64,000 nucleotides of DNA from JBJHBP01 sp050485645 (lineage in GTDB: Bacteria; Pseudomonadota; Gammaproteobacteria; Steroidobacterales; Rariloculaceae): NCBI GenBank assembly GCA_050485645.1, contig JBJHBT010000012.1, positions 40,928 through 104,927 on the forward strand. Reading direction: 5' to 3'. Shown here one piece after another: positions 44,638 to 54,303 of this stretch (the stretch's first letter is position 1; each line of letters starts with the position of its first letter). The notes beneath the pieces are model-generated. The model saw nothing but the letters and a program-made list of their open reading frames with translations, ran no database searches and was not told the DNA's origin. The position numbers and the translations under genes were made by a program.

Positions 44638-45721
44638 ACGGCGTCGCGAGTTCAACGTCTTCTCGATCGCGTTTCTCGCGGTCATGACCTGTGGTTTCGG
44701 CGCGGTGATCCTGTTCTTCATGATCACCAATGCGAACATTTCGCTGGAGCACGAGCGCATTCTCGAGGATACGTCGGCCGAGGTGGACCGCATGCAGCTG
44801 CAGGTGCTGGCGGGTCGTCGCACCGTGATCGAACTGCGCGAGGAACTGGCTGACCTGATTGAGCAGCGCGCCGTGCTGCGCGGTCTGCACGACCGCCTCA
44901 TCGTCGAGATCGACAGCACCGCCGAAGAATTCACGGACCTGACGGAACAGACCGAATCGCGACAGGAAGCCATCGAACGGCTGCAGGCGGATCTCGCCAC
45001 ACTGCGCTCGGAGACCGAAAGACTATCCGCCGCCAGCATCACACCGGAACAGGCCGGTGACCGCATTCGCGCCTTCACCGGTGACGGTGATCGGCAGTAT
45101 GTGACCGGGCTGAGAATGGGTGGCGAGCGTGTCGCGATACTGGTGAACGTGTCCACGAGCATGCTGGACCGCACCGTCGTGAATGTTCTGCGGCGACGCA
45201 ACATGTCGCGCGAACAGCAGCTGCGGGCGCCGAAGTGGCGCCAGACCGTCGACACCGTGGACTGGCTCACGACGCAGATCCGGCCGGGCACTCAGGTGCA
45301 GATCATTGTGTTCAGCGATGAGGCCCAGGCACTGATGGGCGATGGCCAATGGGTCACCGTCGGCGATGGCAGCGAACTGGAGGCAGCCGTCGAGCATCTG
45401 CGCAATAGTGTACCCAGCGGTGGCACCAGCCTGCACGCCGGCTTCAACGCACTCCGCCAGCTGCAGCCGCGACCGGACAACATTTTTCTGGTCGTCGACA
45501 AGCTGCCCACGCGCAGTGAAATCATTCCGCCCCGTCCCGGTGTGACCGGCCGCGAGCGGCTGGCGTATTTCAACCGTGCGGTGCGTCTGCTGCCGGTGGG
45601 CGTGCCGGTGAATACCATCCTGCTGGCCATGGAGGGGGACCCGCAGGCGGCGCCCGCCTACTGGACACTGGCGCTGCAGACCGGCGGCTCCATGCTGTCC
45701 CCTTCGGATGACTGGCCATGA
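44627..45721 (+). CDS. Membrane-anchored coiled-coil VWA protein, degenerate MIDAS
   Basis: The 364-residue protein has a basic start, one membrane helix at residues 12-33 with CGFGAVIL, a long coiled coil (about 40-135) and a C-terminal von Willebrand A-like domain. The metal motif DxSxS reads N174-V-S-T-S, so metal binding is doubtful. Position 18 is Ala where the next protein has Asp. It overlaps both neighbours. It appears to be the passive partner of a heteromeric pair with the protein at 45718. Confidence 0.85.
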   Translation: MARRRRREFNVFSIAFLAVMTCGFGAVILFFMITNANISLEHERILEDTSAEVDRMQLQVLAGRRTVIELREELADLIEQRAVLRGLHDRLIVEIDSTAEEFTDLTEQTESRQEAIERLQADLATLRSETERLSAASITPEQAGDRIRAFTGDGDRQYVTGLRMGGERVAILVNVSTSMLDRTVVNVLRRRNMSREQQLRAPKWRQTVDTVDWLTTQIRPGTQVQIIVFSDEAQALMGDGQWVTVGDGSELEAAVEHLRNSVPSGGTSLHAGFNALRQLQPRPDNIFLVVDKLPTRSEIIPPRPGVTGRERLAYFNRAVRLLPVGVPVNTILLAMEGDPQAAPAYWTLALQTGGSMLSPSDDWP

Positions 45722-46731
45722 AACGCAAGGCCCGCAAGGAAATTCAGACGCTCAGCCTGTCGTTCCTGGACGCCATTTCGTGCGGCTTCGGCGCGATCAT
45801 TCTGCTGTTCGTGATCGCGAAGATGTTCGAGCCGGTGCGGCTGGAAGAAAATCGTCAGGAGATGGTGCATACGATCGAGCGTCATCAGGAAGAACTCCAG
45901 GACCTGCTCGCCCAGGCGGAAAGGCTCGACGCCGATCAGACCCTGGCCGCCACCGAGGTCATGGAGGATCAGCGTCAGGTGGCGGCACTGCAGAGCCAGC
46001 TGACGCGCATCCGCTCGCAGCTGCTCGATCAGCGCGACGATGCCGAGGTGTCCGCCGAGCTGGCCGGCCGGCTGGCCCGGGCGCGCCAGCAGCTGACCGA
46101 CGAAATGCGCTCGCTGCTGGCCGACTACGAACGCCCCCGCGACGATTACACCGTCGGCGGCATTCCGGTGGACAGCGAGTACCTGATCTTCATCGTCGAC
46201 ACCTCCGGCAGCATGACCAACTACGTCTGGAACATGGTCATCAGCCAGCTGGAGCGCACGCTGGACATCTACCCGCAGCTCAAGGGCATTCAGGTGATGA
46301 GCGACATGGGCGGTTACCTGTTCAACAGCTACCGGCGCGAATGGATGCCCGATTCGCCGGAGATGCGGCGCAGCATCCTGGAAGGCGTGCGCAACTGGGA
46401 CGCATTCTCCAATTCCTCACCGCAAGGGGGAATCGTTACCGCCATTGACCACTTCTACGATCCCGACAAGAAGATCGCGTTGCACATCTACGGCGATGAC
46501 TTCGCGGTCGGCTCCATCAATCAGGTGGTGCGCGAAGTGGATCGGCGCAATCGTGCTGATGAAACCGGGACGCGTCGCGTGCGGATACACGCTGTTGCGT
46601 TTCCCGCTCTGTGGGATGCCACGGGTGGCGAGCTTTACTCGGCCGCCGAGTACGCCACGCTGATGCGCGTGCTCACGCAGCGTAACGGCGGCAGTTTCAT
46701 CGCGCTGCCCTCACAGCGCTTCATGCGCTGA
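45718..46731 (+). CDS. Membrane-anchored coiled-coil VWA protein with intact MIDAS
   Basis: The 337-residue protein shares the layout of its upstream neighbour: membrane helix at 12-33 (SFLDAISCGFGAIILLF), coiled coil (about 45-135) and a VWA domain with intact MIDAS DTSGS at 161-165. Asp18 lies at the start of the helix, like the ion-binding Asp of MotB, TolR and ExbD. The VWA domain would face the periplasm if the helix is oriented as in those proteins. It is the last gene of the locus and overlaps the upstream gene by four bases. Confidence 0.87.
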   Translation: MKRKARKEIQTLSLSFLDAISCGFGAIILLFVIAKMFEPVRLEENRQEMVHTIERHQEELQDLLAQAERLDADQTLAATEVMEDQRQVAALQSQLTRIRSQLLDQRDDAEVSAELAGRLARARQQLTDEMRSLLADYERPRDDYTVGGIPVDSEYLIFIVDTSGSMTNYVWNMVISQLERTLDIYPQLKGIQVMSDMGGYLFNSYRREWMPDSPEMRRSILEGVRNWDAFSNSSPQGGIVTAIDHFYDPDKKIALHIYGDDFAVGSINQVVREVDRRNRADETGTRRVRIHAVAFPALWDATGGELYSAAEYATLMRVLTQRNGGSFIALPSQRFMR

Positions 46732-46735
46732 TGTC

Positions 46736-46784
46736 TGCCCACTGCCCACTGCCCACTGATCTTTGATCACTGATCATCGATCGC
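46736..46784. repeat. Heptamer array with GATC every 7 bases
   Basis: Three perfect TGCCCAC units (46736-46756) are followed by TGATCTT, TGATCAC, TGATCAT and CGATCGC in the same 7-base register. The four GATC sites are therefore exactly 7 bases apart (46758, 46765, 46772, 46779). The array lies in the 185-base gap between the VWA locus and the OmpA-family gene. Confidence 0.85.
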
Positions 46785-46916
46785 TGCTGGCGGCCGGCCA
46801 CGGCCGTCAGAATTGGTCACGATTCCACTCCCGGATCATCACAATCCGTCAGCGCTTCGCCCCGACGGCGCGGTGCAATGCACACATCCGGTAACCACCT
46901 GTGCAAGGAGTGAAAC

Positions 46917-47675
46917 ATGAAAAAGCAACTGATCGCATGGACCGTGTCCGCGGCGCTGGCAGCGACGGCCACTGGTGCCCTGGCGGGCGAGCGCTCGTCC
47001 GAGGAACGCAAGGCCAGGAGCGACACGAACAAACGCGAAATGATCGGGCTGGGCAGCGGCGCGGCGATCGGCGCCGCGGCGGGCGGCCCGGTGGGTCTGA
47101 TCATCGGCATGGCCGTTGGTGGCCTGATGGGCGACCGGATGCAGCAGCTGCATTCGGGGCGCGCCGAGGCCCAACAGCAGGCCGAGCTGGCCTCGGCGGA
47201 AGCGGCTTCGCTGCGCAGCGTGCTGGTCAGCAATGAGCGCGACATGGCCAGACTCGAATCGCAGCTGCGTGCCGAGCAGCGCGCTCACAGTGAAATCCTC
47301 CAGGAAGCCATCAATCTTCAGGTGCTGTTCCGCACCGGCGACAGCACGCTGGACCCGGATTCGGAGGCGCGTCTGACGCGGATCGCATCGCTGATTCGTC
47401 CAATGAGTGGCGTGGCCGTGCACCTGTCTGGCCATGCCGATGCGCGCGGCGATGAGGATTTCAACCGCCAGCTGTCGGCGGAACGGGCCGCGGCCGTGAA
47501 CGAGGTGCTGGTACGCGCCGGTGTGCCGGCGTCGCGTATCGTGCTCACCGCCGAAGGCACGCGCTACGCGAATGCACCGACCGATGACCAGGACGCCATG
47601 GCAATGGACCGGCGCGTGCAGGTCCGGCTGATCAGCGAGGCCGAGTCGCGCCGCGTGGCAGCCCGTCAGCAATAG
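46917..47675 (+). CDS. OmpA-family envelope protein with glycine zipper
   Basis: The 252-residue protein has a signal peptide ending ALA (residue 23), a glycine-zipper segment (about 44-78, GLGSGAAIGAAAGGPVGLIIG), a coiled coil (about 80-125) and a C-terminal OmpA peptidoglycan-binding domain (LSGHADARGDEDFNRQLSAERAAAVNEVL). AAGGAG lies six bases before the ATG. It should be anchored in the envelope and grip the cell wall. It is followed by a terminator and may be a functional partner of the VWA locus 185 bases upstream. Confidence 0.9.
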   Translation: MKKQLIAWTVSAALAATATGALAGERSSEERKARSDTNKREMIGLGSGAAIGAAAGGPVGLIIGMAVGGLMGDRMQQLHSGRAEAQQQAELASAEAASLRSVLVSNERDMARLESQLRAEQRAHSEILQEAINLQVLFRTGDSTLDPDSEARLTRIASLIRPMSGVAVHLSGHADARGDEDFNRQLSAERAAAVNEVLVRAGVPASRIVLTAEGTRYANAPTDDQDAMAMDRRVQVRLISEAESRRVAARQQ

Positions 47676-48354
47676 TCCCCCGCAAGCCGTCCATCAGCGG
47701 CAGCAGTTCGGGCGCCCTTGTGGCGCCCGCTTTTTTTCTCAGGCGGGGCAGTACGACCAGCGGGACGCCATTGACGAAGCGTTGCAGCGTGTCGGCCGTC
47801 CTGGCTGCCGGTACCGGCTGGTCCTCGGATTCACTGATGACGATCGCCACGGGTTTCAGGCCGCGAGTGGCCAGCGCCGTGACGGCCGTCAGCGTGTGGC
47901 TGAGTGCGCCCAGGTAGCTGCCGGTGACCAGCACTACCGCGGGATCCAGGGCCTGCATCCAGTCCAGCACCGTGTGACGCTCGTCCAGCGGCACCATGAC
48001 GCCGCCGACGCCCTCGATCAGCGTCACGCATCCGGGCGTATCGGCGCAGAAGGCCAGCAATGCGTCGAAATCGACGCGGCGCTGCTCGCGCGCTGCGGCC
48101 ATGTCCGGTGACAGCGGCGCGGCGAAATGCCAGCCGGTGACCTGCCGCAGATGCGTCTGATCGATCGGCAGTTCCTGCGCACGCAGCAGCAGGGCACCGT
48201 CGCTGTTCTGCGGATGGGCGGCATCGAAGCCGGTTTCCACCGGCTTGAGCGCCCGCGCGCGGTAGCCCGTGGCGATCAGTTCCGCGGTCAGCAGACAGCT
48301 GACCAGCGTCTTGCCGACACCGGTGCCGGCGCCGGCGATGAACACGCGGCTCAT
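47632..48354 (-). CDS. bioD: Dethiobiotin synthetase
   Basis: The 240-residue enzyme forms dethiobiotin from 7,8-diaminopelargonate, CO2 and ATP. It has the P-loop GAGTGVGKT (8-16), ALKPVETG with its Lys, and EGVGGVMVPL. Its start overlaps the bioF stop (ATGA). Its C-terminal 44 bases overlap the convergent OmpA-family gene, and the plus-strand terminator of that gene lies inside the coding region, where the T run reads as Lys-Lys. Confidence 0.93.
   Translation of the reverse strand: MSRVFIAGAGTGVGKTLVSCLLTAELIATGYRARALKPVETGFDAAHPQNSDGALLLRAQELPIDQTHLRQVTGWHFAAPLSPDMAAAREQRRVDFDALLAFCADTPGCVTLIEGVGGVMVPLDERHTVLDWMQALDPAVVLVTGSYLGALSHTLTAVTALATRGLKPVAIVISESEDQPVPAARTADTLQRFVNGVPLVVLPRLRKKAGATRAPELLPLMDGLRGTIADGLPRGATRPR
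47710..47737 (+). terminator. Rho-independent terminator for the OmpA-family gene
   Basis: GGGCGCC (47710-47716) and GGCGCCC (47722-47728) form a perfect 7-bp GC stem with loop CTTGT, followed by GC and seven Ts (47731-47737). It is 34 bases after the OmpA-family stop codon and lies within the oppositely oriented bioD coding sequence. Confidence 0.9.
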
Positions 48355-49583
48355 GGGGACGTGTCCGCGCGCGGCGAACGAGCCCTGTCCGTGTGGCCGT
48401 TGTCGGTGGCGATCGCGGCCGGCGGACCCTGCTCATCCAGGGCGCGCACGGCGGCGGCCAGCTGCAATACCTGCGCCTGGCTGTGCGCGGCGGAGAAAGT
48501 AACCCGCAGTCGCGATGTCCCTGCCGGCACCGTGGGCGGACGTATCGCCACCACGAGGAATCCCTGGTCGCGCAGGCGGTGGCTGGCCCGCAGCGCGCCT
48601 TCGGGCGTGCCCATGGGCAGCGCGACGATGGCGCTCTGCGCCGCCGGCATCTGCAACGCAGCGGTGAAGGTGCGCGCATGTTGCAGCGGGATCGCCACGC
48701 GCTGCGGGTCGGATGCGATGATGCGCAGCCCCGCGATGGCGGCGGCGACGGCGCCAGGCGGCAGGCCGGTCGAGTACACCAGGCTGCGTGCGCGATTGCG
48801 CAGCAGATCGGCCACCGGGCGACTGCCGCAGACATAGCCGCCGTAGCTGCCCGCGGCCTTGGACAGCGTGCCGATCTGCACGTCGACGGCAACCGGTCTG
48901 TCATGCGCGAAACCGCTGCCGCGGCCGCCGCCGATCACGCCCAGCGCATGCGCATCATCGGTGACCAGCCATGCGTCATGCTGCCGGGCGGTCTCGGCCA
49001 GCGCCGGCAGCGGCGCGCGATCACCATCCATGCTGAACACGCCTTCGGTGACGATCAGACAATGGCGATGCCCGCCGCGCTGCTGCCCGAGCAGCGACGT
49101 CAGGTGTTGCATGTCGTTGTGACGGTAGCTGAGCACCTTCGCGGCGCTCAGTGCCGCACCGGCGAACAGGCAGGAATGACACAGTTCGTCCAGAAGGATC
49201 AGATCCGGTGCCGCGGCCAGTGTGCTGAGTGCGCCGAGACTGGCCAGATATCCGCTGCCGAACACCACGGCATCGTCGGTGCCCTTGAGTTCGATCAGTG
49301 CCTGCTCCAGGGACCGGTACAGCGGGTGATTGCCGGTGACCAGGCGCGATGCGCCGGCGCCGGCGCCAAAGCGCTGTGTTGCCGCGACGCTTGCCGCGAT
49401 CACCTCCGGGTGATGGCTGAGTCCCAGATAGTCATTGCAGGTGAACGACAGCAGCCGGGTACCGTTATCGATGACGGCGGCGCATTCCTCGCGACTTGTC
49501 TGGCGCAGTTCACGCAGCAGGCCGCGGCGCTGTTGGAGCGCCAGGCGCGAACGGGCATGGCGGTCCAGGGTCGAATCGTTCAA
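48351..49583 (-). CDS. bioF: 8-amino-7-oxononanoate synthase
   Basis: The 410-residue PLP enzyme makes 8-amino-7-oxononanoate, an early biotin precursor. It has FTCNDYLGLSHHPEV, VTDDAHALGVIG and the PLP Lys in GTLSKAAGSYGGY. It is translationally coupled to bioD. A tail of about 25 residues after the last family block (PPAAIATDNGHTDRARSPRADTSP) looks unconserved. bioA lies 6 kb away on the other strand; bioB, bioC and bioH are not in the window. Confidence 0.94.
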   Translation of the reverse strand: MNDSTLDRHARSRLALQQRRGLLRELRQTSREECAAVIDNGTRLLSFTCNDYLGLSHHPEVIAASVAATQRFGAGAGASRLVTGNHPLYRSLEQALIELKGTDDAVVFGSGYLASLGALSTLAAAPDLILLDELCHSCLFAGAALSAAKVLSYRHNDMQHLTSLLGQQRGGHRHCLIVTEGVFSMDGDRAPLPALAETARQHDAWLVTDDAHALGVIGGGRGSGFAHDRPVAVDVQIGTLSKAAGSYGGYVCGSRPVADLLRNRARSLVYSTGLPPGAVAAAIAGLRIIASDPQRVAIPLQHARTFTAALQMPAAQSAIVALPMGTPEGALRASHRLRDQGFLVVAIRPPTVPAGTSRLRVTFSAAHSQAQVLQLAAAVRALDEQGPPAAIATDNGHTDRARSPRADTSP

Positions 49584-49650
49584 GTCAGTTTTCCCGCCTG
49601 GGGCGCCGATTGTGGACGACCCGTCCGGCGCTTGCCAGGGATGGCGTCAT

Positions 49651-52032
<2,382 letters not shown>

Positions 52033-52236
52033 GGATATTCCGCCGCGGCTGGGGGTGTGGGGCCGGCGGAACGATCCGCCTGTTTCGGACATGGAGGGCC
52101 GCAATCACGATTTCAAGGTCGCAATGGCGGTGCAAGTGGGGAATACGCGTGTGTCGCGATCGGCGGTCAGCGGTTATTCTTACGGTTCCAAGTCGCATCG
52201 CCGAGCGCAGTGACGCCTGCTGGTGGAGTTTGAAGC

Positions 52237-52620
52237 ATGCTTGAAGTGAATCCCGAGACCATTCGATTCCTGATCGATCGCGCCCAGGAGTTTCAGATCC
52301 AGGACGAGTCGTCCATGCCTGAAGACATGGTCGTGCAGGATGACGGCTGGCTGAACCAGCTGCGCGACATGCATGGTGACGATCCCGTCTATCAGGAGCT
52401 GAAGAGCACGATCGACGACCTGGAGCCCGATCAGCAGACGGCGCTGGTGGCGCTGATGTGGCTGGGCCGGGGTGATTTCGATGCCAGCGAATGGGAGTCG
52501 GCGCTGCAGCAGGCACGCGACAGCTGGAACGAGCGGACCGCGGAGTACCTGATCGGTACGCCACTGCTGGCCGACTATCTGGCCGAAGGCCTGGACGCGA
52601 TCGACGACGTACCGGACTGA
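52237..52620 (+). CDS. DUF3775 family protein
   Basis: The 127-residue acidic protein starts MLEVNPETIRFLIDRAQEFQIQDESSMPEDM and has LEPDQQTALVALMWLGRGDF and YLIGTPLLADYLAEGLDAI. These blocks match DUF3775, a small cytoplasmic family of unknown function common in proteobacteria. It is divergent from lon, with a 204-base gap, and convergent with the kinase-fusion gene. Confidence 0.85.
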   Translation: MLEVNPETIRFLIDRAQEFQIQDESSMPEDMVVQDDGWLNQLRDMHGDDPVYQELKSTIDDLEPDQQTALVALMWLGRGDFDASEWESALQQARDSWNERTAEYLIGTPLLADYLAEGLDAIDDVPD

Positions 52621-52681
52621 CGCCGTCCGCCGCCCGTCGTGTCGTGCTGGCCCCGCTGAATCGTCGTCGGTGCGTTGCCGG

Positions 52682-54286
52682 CTACGATGACATGCGTGGC
52701 ACCGGCTGTTCGCGCAACAGGACGGCGACAGCTTCCACATCCCAGGCGTCGCCGGTATCGACGCATATGGCGTGCTCGCGTTCCTGATCGTCCAGCGGAT
52801 CATGGTGCGCGAGCTGGTGTTCGAGAACCGCCGGGCCGGCTTCCGACGCGTCGCCGCCCCGCGACTGGCGTGCGCGGATACGCTCACGCAGCACGGACTC
52901 GTCGCTGTGCGCGACGAGAATGGCGAATCGCGCGCCGCATTCCGCGGCCAGTGCCTCAAACTGCCGGCGCTGCGTCTGATCCAGGAACGACGCATCGACA
53001 ATCACGTTCAACCCCGACGCCAGGGCGGCGGCCGCCGCCGCGCGCAGGTGTGAGTATGTGCGGGCGGTGGCGTCATCGTCGTACAGGCCGGCGCCGATGT
53101 CCGACCCGCTGCGCTGTTCCATCGCAAGGCCGTGCAGCCGTTTCCGTTCCACATCGGAGCGAATGCGCACCGCCGGCAAGCGCGTAATCAGACGCTCGGT
53201 GACCGTGGTCTTGCCACTCCCCGAGAAGCCGTGCGTGACCACCAGCACCGGGGCATCATCGTCGAGCAGCGCCAGCGCGAGACGCAGATACGTTGCCGGT
53301 GGCGCATCGCCGGTCGACAGCGGCCTGCGATCGGACATGGCCAGCGCCCTGACCTTGGCACGCACCATGGCGCGATACACCAGGTAGAAACGCAGCAGGT
53401 CCAGGCCCGCATAGTCACCGCCGCATTCCAGATAGCGATTGAGAAAGCCGAAAGCCGCCTCGGTGTGTCCATGCGCCAGCAGATCCATGGTGAGAAAGGC
53501 CGCTTCGTCGATGACGTCGATGGTGCGCATGCGCACATCGAACTCCAGTGCGTCGAAAGGCAGCACGCGGTCGCCGATGGCCACCAGATTCTCCAGATGA
53601 AGGTCTCCATGGCATTCACGCACATGGCCCCGTGAGCGGCGCTCACGAAATCGCTGCGCAAGCCTGCCGCCCTGCCGCGACGTCCATTCCCGCAACGTCG
53701 ACAGCGCGGCGCGGTCGGCTTCGTCGGCCGTCAGGCCATCCAGTTCATCGAAGTTCTCAAGCGCCGCCTTCACGATGCGCCCGGCTTCGTCATCATGTCC
53801 GGCATCGCCGGCCGGCGGCAGATCGCGATGAAAGCCGGCGATCAACGCAGCCAGCGCGTGAATCTGCCCGGCCTTCAGCGGCGCGCGTGCCAGACAGTGG
53901 TCGAGTCGATCCCGTTCCGGGAAGCGGCGCATTCGCACGGCGTACTCGATGGCCGGCGTTGCGCCGAACTCCGGGTTCTCGCGACTGCCGCCAATGGGCA
54001 CCACGTCCAGATACAGCTGCGGCGCCAGGCGTCGGTTCAGACGCAGCTCCTCATCGCAGAAATGCCTGCGCGCCTCGAGCGTGGAGAAATCCAGGAACGG
54101 CAGCCGCACCGGCTTCTTGATCTTGTAGGCGTAGCCGCCGGCGAGCAGCACCACCGAAATATGGGTCTGGACCATGTCCACCCGGGTGATGGTCTCGGGC
54201 GTCGGATAGCGTGCGGGGTGGCGCAGGGCGCGGATCAGCGGATCGTCTTCCGCCTGCCCTGCCTGCTCTGCCTGCGAAGCGGTCAT
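52682..54286 (-). CDS. APH-like kinase fused to a P-loop kinase domain
   Basis: The 534-residue protein has two parts. The N-terminal half resembles aminoglycoside phosphotransferases: YAYKIKKPVRLPFLDFST (a Lys), VRECHGDLHLENLVAIGDRVLPFDALEFD (catalytic HGDLHxEN and a metal Asp). The C-terminal part is a P-loop nucleotide kinase: VVTHGFSGSGKTTVTERLI and VDASFLDQTQRRQFEAL. This two-kinase fusion is a known but uncharacterised family. The natural substrate is unknown, and it is not evidence for drug resistance. It precedes manB's end by 17 bases. Confidence 0.88.
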   Translation of the reverse strand: MTASQAEQAGQAEDDPLIRALRHPARYPTPETITRVDMVQTHISVVLLAGGYAYKIKKPVRLPFLDFSTLEARRHFCDEELRLNRRLAPQLYLDVVPIGGSRENPEFGATPAIEYAVRMRRFPERDRLDHCLARAPLKAGQIHALAALIAGFHRDLPPAGDAGHDDEAGRIVKAALENFDELDGLTADEADRAALSTLREWTSRQGGRLAQRFRERRSRGHVRECHGDLHLENLVAIGDRVLPFDALEFDVRMRTIDVIDEAAFLTMDLLAHGHTEAAFGFLNRYLECGGDYAGLDLLRFYLVYRAMVRAKVRALAMSDRRPLSTGDAPPATYLRLALALLDDDAPVLVVTHGFSGSGKTTVTERLITRLPAVRIRSDVERKRLHGLAMEQRSGSDIGAGLYDDDATARTYSHLRAAAAAALASGLNVIVDASFLDQTQRRQFEALAAECGARFAILVAHSDESVLRERIRARQSRGGDASEAGPAVLEHQLAHHDPLDDQEREHAICVDTGDAWDVEAVAVLLREQPVPRMSS

Positions 54287-54303
54287 CGGGCCAATGCGGT
54301 GCG

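Noticed and set aside
46736..46784. Replication origin or plasmid iteron
   Set aside because: The heptamers lack an AT-rich region, a DnaA-box cluster and a rep gene.
35474..47675. Zorya anti-phage defence system
   Set aside because: A MotA-like gene and an OmpA gene are present, but the partner TM proteins carry VWA domains and there are no ZorC/ZorD/ZorE-type effector genes.
52682..54286. Aminoglycoside resistance gene
   Set aside because: The APH-like half belongs to a broad kinase fold and is fused to a P-loop kinase; the sequence gives no support for drug phosphorylation.
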